DNA of 27,829 nt from Thalassotalea_B sp049613795 (lineage in GTDB: Bacteria; Pseudomonadota; Gammaproteobacteria; Enterobacterales; Alteromonadaceae), in assembly GCA_049613795.1 (NCBI GenBank), contig JBMZCX010000039.1:1-27829 (forward strand), written 5' to 3'. The position numbers and the translations under genes were made by a program. This document shows positions 24,818-27,829 of this stretch, piece by piece. Every line of letters begins with the position of its first letter. Position 1 is the stretch's first letter. The notes below the pieces were generated by a model. That model was given only the letters and a program-made list of their open reading frames with translations, did not search any database and was not told the DNA's origin.

Positions 24818-25489
24818 ATGATGTGTATTAAAGATAATATTGCAGCGGTAAATCTGCAAATAGAAAGTGCTTGCCAACAAGCTAACCGCTCGCCTAAACA
24901 AGTGACCTTGTTGGCTGTGAGTAAAACTAAACCTATTGATATGATAGAACAAATTTATCAAACAGGACAACGCTGCTTTGGTGAAAATTATATTCAAGAA
25001 GCCGTTGAAAAAATTGTTCAACTTAAACATTTGCAAAATATCGTATGGCATTACATTGGTCCTATTCAATCGAATAAAACCAAGCTTATTGCTGAAAATT
25101 TTGATTGGGTGCAAAGTGTTGATAGAGCCAAAGTTATCACGCGTTTAAATGAACAAAGGTCGTGTCACCATACCCCGCTAAATGTTTGTTTACAAGTGAA
25201 TATTAGCCAAGAAAGTTCAAAGTCGGGGATCTTAATAGAGCAACTAAACGAGCTAGCCGAGCAAGTTAACAGCGCTGAACATTTAACCTTACGCGGATTA
25301 ATGGCCATTCCAGAAAAAAATAATGTAGCTCAAAGCTTTAAGCAAATGGAAAGCTTATTTAATGCATTAAAGCAACGCTATAGCTCGGTTGACACCTTAT
25401 CGATGGGTATGTCAGGAGACTTAGAACAAGCCATTGCATCAGGCTCAACTATGGTACGCATTGGCACTGCCATTTTTGGTGAAAGGTAG
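24818..25489 (+). CDS. yggS: PLP homeostasis protein YggS (PLPBP)
   Basis: This is a 223-aa single-domain PLP-binding protein with an alanine-racemase-type barrel and no known catalytic activity, which maintains pyridoxal phosphate and amino-acid balance. The Schiff-base lysine is Lys36 in LLAVSKTKP. GENYIQEAVEKI, WHYIGPIQSNKTKLIAENFDWVQSVDR, LRGLMAIPE and LSMGMSGDLEQAIASGSTMVRIGTAIFG are the family blocks. No ribosome binding site is visible before the ATG. It is next to pilT and upstream of proC and yggT, a very widespread arrangement. Confidence 0.97.
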   Translation: MMCIKDNIAAVNLQIESACQQANRSPKQVTLLAVSKTKPIDMIEQIYQTGQRCFGENYIQEAVEKIVQLKHLQNIVWHYIGPIQSNKTKLIAENFDWVQSVDRAKVITRLNEQRSCHHTPLNVCLQVNISQESSKSGILIEQLNELAEQVNSAEHLTLRGLMAIPEKNNVAQSFKQMESLFNALKQRYSSVDTLSMGMSGDLEQAIASGSTMVRIGTAIFGER

Positions 25490-25556
25490 TTCACCTTATG
25501 TTAAAATCTGCGTAATTATTGGTAAGTAAATTCAACATTTCCTTTTGGGTAAAACA

Positions 25557-26372
25557 ATGAAAAAAATAGCATTTATTGGCGCAGGAAATATGAATGGCGC
25601 TATTATTTCAGGGCTGGTAGCAAAAGGCTACTCTCCCGAGAGTATTATGGTAAGCAACCCTTCCGCGCCAAAGCGTGAAGCATTAAGCCAACAACATGGC
25701 ATATTGCAAACAAGTTCAAATACCGAAGCGGTGGCCTTTGCCGACTATGTAGTGTTAGGTGTTAAGCCCCATTTAATTGCGCAGGTATGCCAAGACATTA
25801 TTAAGCACACTGCGATTATTGATAAATGCTTTGTATCCGTGGCGGCAGGTTGTACCATCGAACAAATTCAACAAGCATTAAATGGGAAAGTACCCGTTAT
25901 TAGAACAATGCCAAACACCCCTGCGCAATTAGGGCTTGGTGTTAGCGGCTTATTTGCGTCAAATGAAGTTAACGATGAACAAAAACAACAAACAACTGCG
26001 TTTATGGAAGCCGTTGGCATTGTAAAGTGGCTTTCTACTGAAGCAGAAATAGATCATATCATTGCCGTTTCAGGCTCTGCACCAGCTTACTTTTTCTTAT
26101 TTATGGAAGCGATGCAAAGCAAAGCACAGGCATTAGGCTTTACTGAAACAGAAAGCCGACAATTGGTTCAACAAACCGCGCTAGGCGCTGCTCATATGGT
26201 AGTTGAAAACGACATCCCCATTAGCCAGTTGCGAAAAAATGTTTGCTCGAAAGGCGGTACGACTCAAGCGGCAATAGACTCGTTTGTCAACGATGGTTTG
26301 GAACAATTAGTAACAAATGCAATGAACAGCGCCTTGCATCGCGCTAAAGAAATGGCTCAAAATAGCCAGTAA
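25557..26372 (+). CDS. proC: Pyrroline-5-carboxylate reductase
   Basis: This enzyme reduces 1-pyrroline-5-carboxylate to proline with NAD(P)H, the last step of proline synthesis. It is 271 aa from the ATG at 25557. The Rossmann motif is IGAGNMNGAII (about 7-17). VISTI-like variants follow: VSVAAGCTIEQIQQAL, then VIRTMPNTPAQLGLGVSGLF, the AVSGSAPAYFFLFMEAM active-site loop and CSKGGTTQAAIDSF near the C-terminus. A TTG 12 bases earlier is in frame but would only add MGKT. It is 67 bp after yggS and 32 bp before yggT. Confidence 0.97.
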   Translation: MKKIAFIGAGNMNGAIISGLVAKGYSPESIMVSNPSAPKREALSQQHGILQTSSNTEAVAFADYVVLGVKPHLIAQVCQDIIKHTAIIDKCFVSVAAGCTIEQIQQALNGKVPVIRTMPNTPAQLGLGVSGLFASNEVNDEQKQQTTAFMEAVGIVKWLSTEAEIDHIIAVSGSAPAYFFLFMEAMQSKAQALGFTETESRQLVQQTALGAAHMVVENDIPISQLRKNVCSKGGTTQAAIDSFVNDGLEQLVTNAMNSALHRAKEMAQNSQ

Positions 26373-26404
26373 TTTAAAGAAATTTACATTTTTGGAGTAG
26401 TAAA

Positions 26405-26953
26405 ATGGAAGCAATTAATTATTTGCTTAAGTTTGTGTTAGACACCTTAGTGATGGTGCTTATTTTTCGTGTATGGTTACAAATAGTAAAGGCCGATTTT
26501 TACAACCCGCTAAGCCAATTTATTGTTAAAGTCACCAATCCGTTAGTTATTCCACTACGACGGATTATCCCTGGTTTTGCTGGTTTAGATATTGCCACTA
26601 TTGTACTTATACTTTTAGTATCAAGTTCAAAATTTATTATCATTCCTTTACTTAACGGTGGCCCGTTTGAACCCCTTACTGCATTGTATTTAGGTGTTTT
26701 ATTTTCGATTAAGCAAGTCGGTTTCTTGCTGTTTATTGTCATGTTAGTAATGGCGGTTATGAGCTGGGTAGTGCAAGGTTATAATCCTACACAAATGATA
26801 TTTCATCAGCTTAGTGAGCCTTTTTTAACCCCGATTCGCCGTATTGTACCCAATATTGGTGGTTTAGATTTATCAGTATTAATCGCATTTTTATTACTGA
26901 ATGTGCTTAATATTTTATTATCAGGTTGGATCCCTTATTGGGCGATGTTGTAG
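26405..26953 (+). CDS. yggT: YggT family membrane protein
   Basis: This is a 182-aa inner-membrane protein made of two tandem YGGT repeats. Each repeat has a helix, a conserved NPxxQ-like loop and a PLRRIIPG / PIRRIVPN motif, followed by GLD and a second helix. The loops (FYNPLSQFIVKVTNPLVIPLRRIIPGFAGLDIA and GYNPTQMIFHQLSEPFLTPIRRIVPNIGGLDLS) show the duplication clearly. YggT is implicated in osmotic-shock tolerance in E. coli; the mechanism is unknown. GGAG lies seven bases before the ATG. It sits between proC and a DUF4426 gene. Confidence 0.96.
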   Translation: MEAINYLLKFVLDTLVMVLIFRVWLQIVKADFYNPLSQFIVKVTNPLVIPLRRIIPGFAGLDIATIVLILLVSSSKFIIIPLLNGGPFEPLTALYLGVLFSIKQVGFLLFIVMLVMAVMSWVVQGYNPTQMIFHQLSEPFLTPIRRIVPNIGGLDLSVLIAFLLLNVLNILLSGWIPYWAML

Positions 26954-26981
26954 AACACACTAATTAAATAAAGGATGGATG

Positions 26982-27422
26982 ATGAATAACTTATTATTAA
27001 AAATCGCTATTTCATTATTGCTATACCTAGCAATATCATTAAATTCCGCCGCAGAAAACATGAAAAAACTTGGCGATATGAATGTACATTATATGGCAAT
27101 TGGCGCTACATTCTTAACACCAGAAGTTGCCAACGCTTATAATATTGAACGTAGTCGCTTTAACGGTTTAGTGAATATTGCCGTAATGGACAACACTGTA
27201 GCCAATAAGCCCGCTAAAACAGTGGCAATTACTGGTACAGCAAAAAATTTAGCAGGACAGAAAAAGTCGCTTGAGTTTACCGAAGTAAAAGAAGGTGATG
27301 CTATTTATTACCTCGCTCAAGTTAGCTACCGCAATGACGAAACCATTGTTTTTAATTTATCAATCACCGATGGCAAAGAAACACAAACACTTAAGTTTTC
27401 ACAAAAATTTTATGTTGATTAA
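26982..27422 (+). CDS. DUF4426 periplasmic protein
   Basis: This is a 146-aa exported protein with a signal peptide (about 1-24, ending near NSAAEN). The mature part begins MKKLGDMNVHYMAIGATFLTPEVANAYNIERSRFNGLVNIAVMD, which I recognise as the DUF4426 pattern (GD-x-VHY, TFLTPEVA-x-AY-x-I, R-x-x-x-LVNI). The function is unknown. An ATG at 26979 also exists, but the ATG at 26982 has better spacing (seven bases) from AAGG. It lies 28 bp after yggT and before rdgB, a position it holds in Vibrio and Shewanella relatives, and is closed by a strong terminator. Confidence 0.88.
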   Translation: MNNLLLKIAISLLLYLAISLNSAAENMKKLGDMNVHYMAIGATFLTPEVANAYNIERSRFNGLVNIAVMDNTVANKPAKTVAITGTAKNLAGQKKSLEFTEVKEGDAIYYLAQVSYRNDETIVFNLSITDGKETQTLKFSQKFYVD

Positions 27423-27444
27423 ATAAAACCTTTGTTTTTCCATG

Positions 27445-27476
27445 AAAGCGTAATGTTAAGCCATTACGCTTTTTTA
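27445..27476 (+). terminator. Intrinsic terminator after the yggS-DUF4426 operon
   Basis: An 11-bp perfect stem (27445-27455 with 27462-27472) and a 6-base loop are followed by five to six T's. It lies 23 bp after the DUF4426 stop codon, separating this operon from rdgB. Confidence 0.92.
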
Positions 27477-27510
27477 TTACCTAATACTCCACCTTTTAAC
27501 GGCATTAAGG

Positions 27511-27521
27511 TATGATGCGCC
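27511..27521 (+). promoter_or_regulatory. Candidate -10 box with GCGCC discriminator upstream of rdgB
   Basis: TATGAT is followed directly by GCGCC, 35 bp before the rdgB ATG and 35 bp after the preceding terminator. No good -35 box lies 16-18 bases upstream. The pattern matches those seen before cvpA and truA. Confidence 0.4.
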
Positions 27522-27551
27522 GATAATTTATTAGGGCTTAGGACACAATAA

Positions 27552-27829
27552 ATGTCAACAATAGTGCTTGCAACAGGTAATCAAGGCAAAGTAAAAGAGC
27601 TGGCTAATTTACTTTCACCACATGAAATAAACATTAAACCGCAAAGTGAGTTTAATGTTAGCGATGCCGATGAAACAGGCACCACATTTATTGAAAATGC
27701 CATAATTAAAGCTCGACATGCCGCTAAAATTACAGGTTTACCAGCCATAGCTGACGACTCAGGCTTAGAAGTAGACGCGTTAAATGGTGCACCCGGTATT
27801 TATTCCGCACGTTACGCGGGTGAAAATGC
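27552..27829 (+). CDS. rdgB: dITP/XTP pyrophosphatase RdgB, N-terminal fragment
   Basis: This is the first 92 codons of the inosine triphosphate pyrophosphatase that removes non-canonical purine nucleotides (ITP, dITP, XTP) from the pool; it runs off the right edge. It starts with ATG at 27552 and reads MSTIVLATGNQGKVKELANLLS. The substrate-binding T/S-GN-x-GK motif, TFIENAIIKARHAA, and the catalytic ADDSGLEVDAL with GAPGIYSARYAG are all present. The order yggT-DUF4426-rdgB mirrors yggT-yggU-rdgB of E. coli, with DUF4426 in place of yggU. Confidence 0.97.
   Translation, partial: MSTIVLATGNQGKVKELANLLSPHEINIKPQSEFNVSDADETGTTFIENAIIKARHAAKITGLPAIADDSGLEVDALNGAPGIYSARYAGEN

Noticed and set aside
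1..27829. CRISPR array, transposon, prophage or tRNA genes
   Set aside because: No spaced direct repeats, transposase, integrase or cloverleaf-like sequence was noticed on reading; an exhaustive computed search was not possible.

Overview
The window looks like chromosome from a low-GC marine gammaproteobacterium of the Alteromonadales, most likely Colwelliaceae (Colwellia or Thalassotalea-like). This is inferred from AT-rich codon use, the close match of many proteins to E. coli/Vibrio/Shewanella housekeeping genes, a Gram-negative class-GN-type sortase pair, tandem pilT/pilU, and a DUF4426 gene between yggT and rdgB. No tRNA, rRNA gene, insertion sequence, integrase or CRISPR array was seen.

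Layout. (1) 1-128: the first 42 codons of miaE (tRNA hydroxylase), running off the left edge. (2) 446-9513: an accessory, mostly rightward block with a BvgS/EvgS-like hybrid sensor kinase, a VIT/VWA surface protein and its dedicated sortase (translationally coupled), a membrane-anchored serine hydrolase, a 92-aa orphan and a Yip1-type membrane protein. It ends at a strong bidirectional hairpin terminator at 9536-9565. (3) 9588-15538, leftward: truA-accD-folC-dedD-cvpA-purF, the same order as the E. coli purF cluster (there with dedA between truA and accD), covering tRNA pseudouridylation, malonyl-CoA synthesis, folate polyglutamylation, a septal SPOR protein, CvpA and the first purine step. 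(4) 15742-18511, rightward: rsmE-gshB-yqgE-ruvX, also as in E. coli. (5) 18582-22455: an insertion relative to the E. coli order, with an AEC-family transporter, a long RluA-type pseudouridine synthase carrying a coiled coil and a Cys-containing module, a NUDIX hydrolase and an unrecognised lipoprotein. (6) 22575-24759, leftward: pilT-pilU, the type IV pilus retraction ATPases, closed by a terminator. (7) 24818-27422, rightward: yggS-proC-yggT-DUF4426, closed by a terminator, then the first 92 codons of rdgB running off the right edge.

Most of the window is ordinary, highly conserved housekeeping sequence. The parts worth a second look are the sortase/VWA pair with an MPKTA sorting motif next to a two-receiver, HPt-less hybrid kinase; a perfect rrn boxA-like motif in a gene-free 322-bp gap at 4040-4361; the RluA-like enzyme with a coiled-coil extension; and a shared '-10 plus GCGC' element in front of cvpA, truA and rdgB. 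Three genes appear to use non-ATG starts (dedD TTG, yqgE GTG, lipoprotein GTG).
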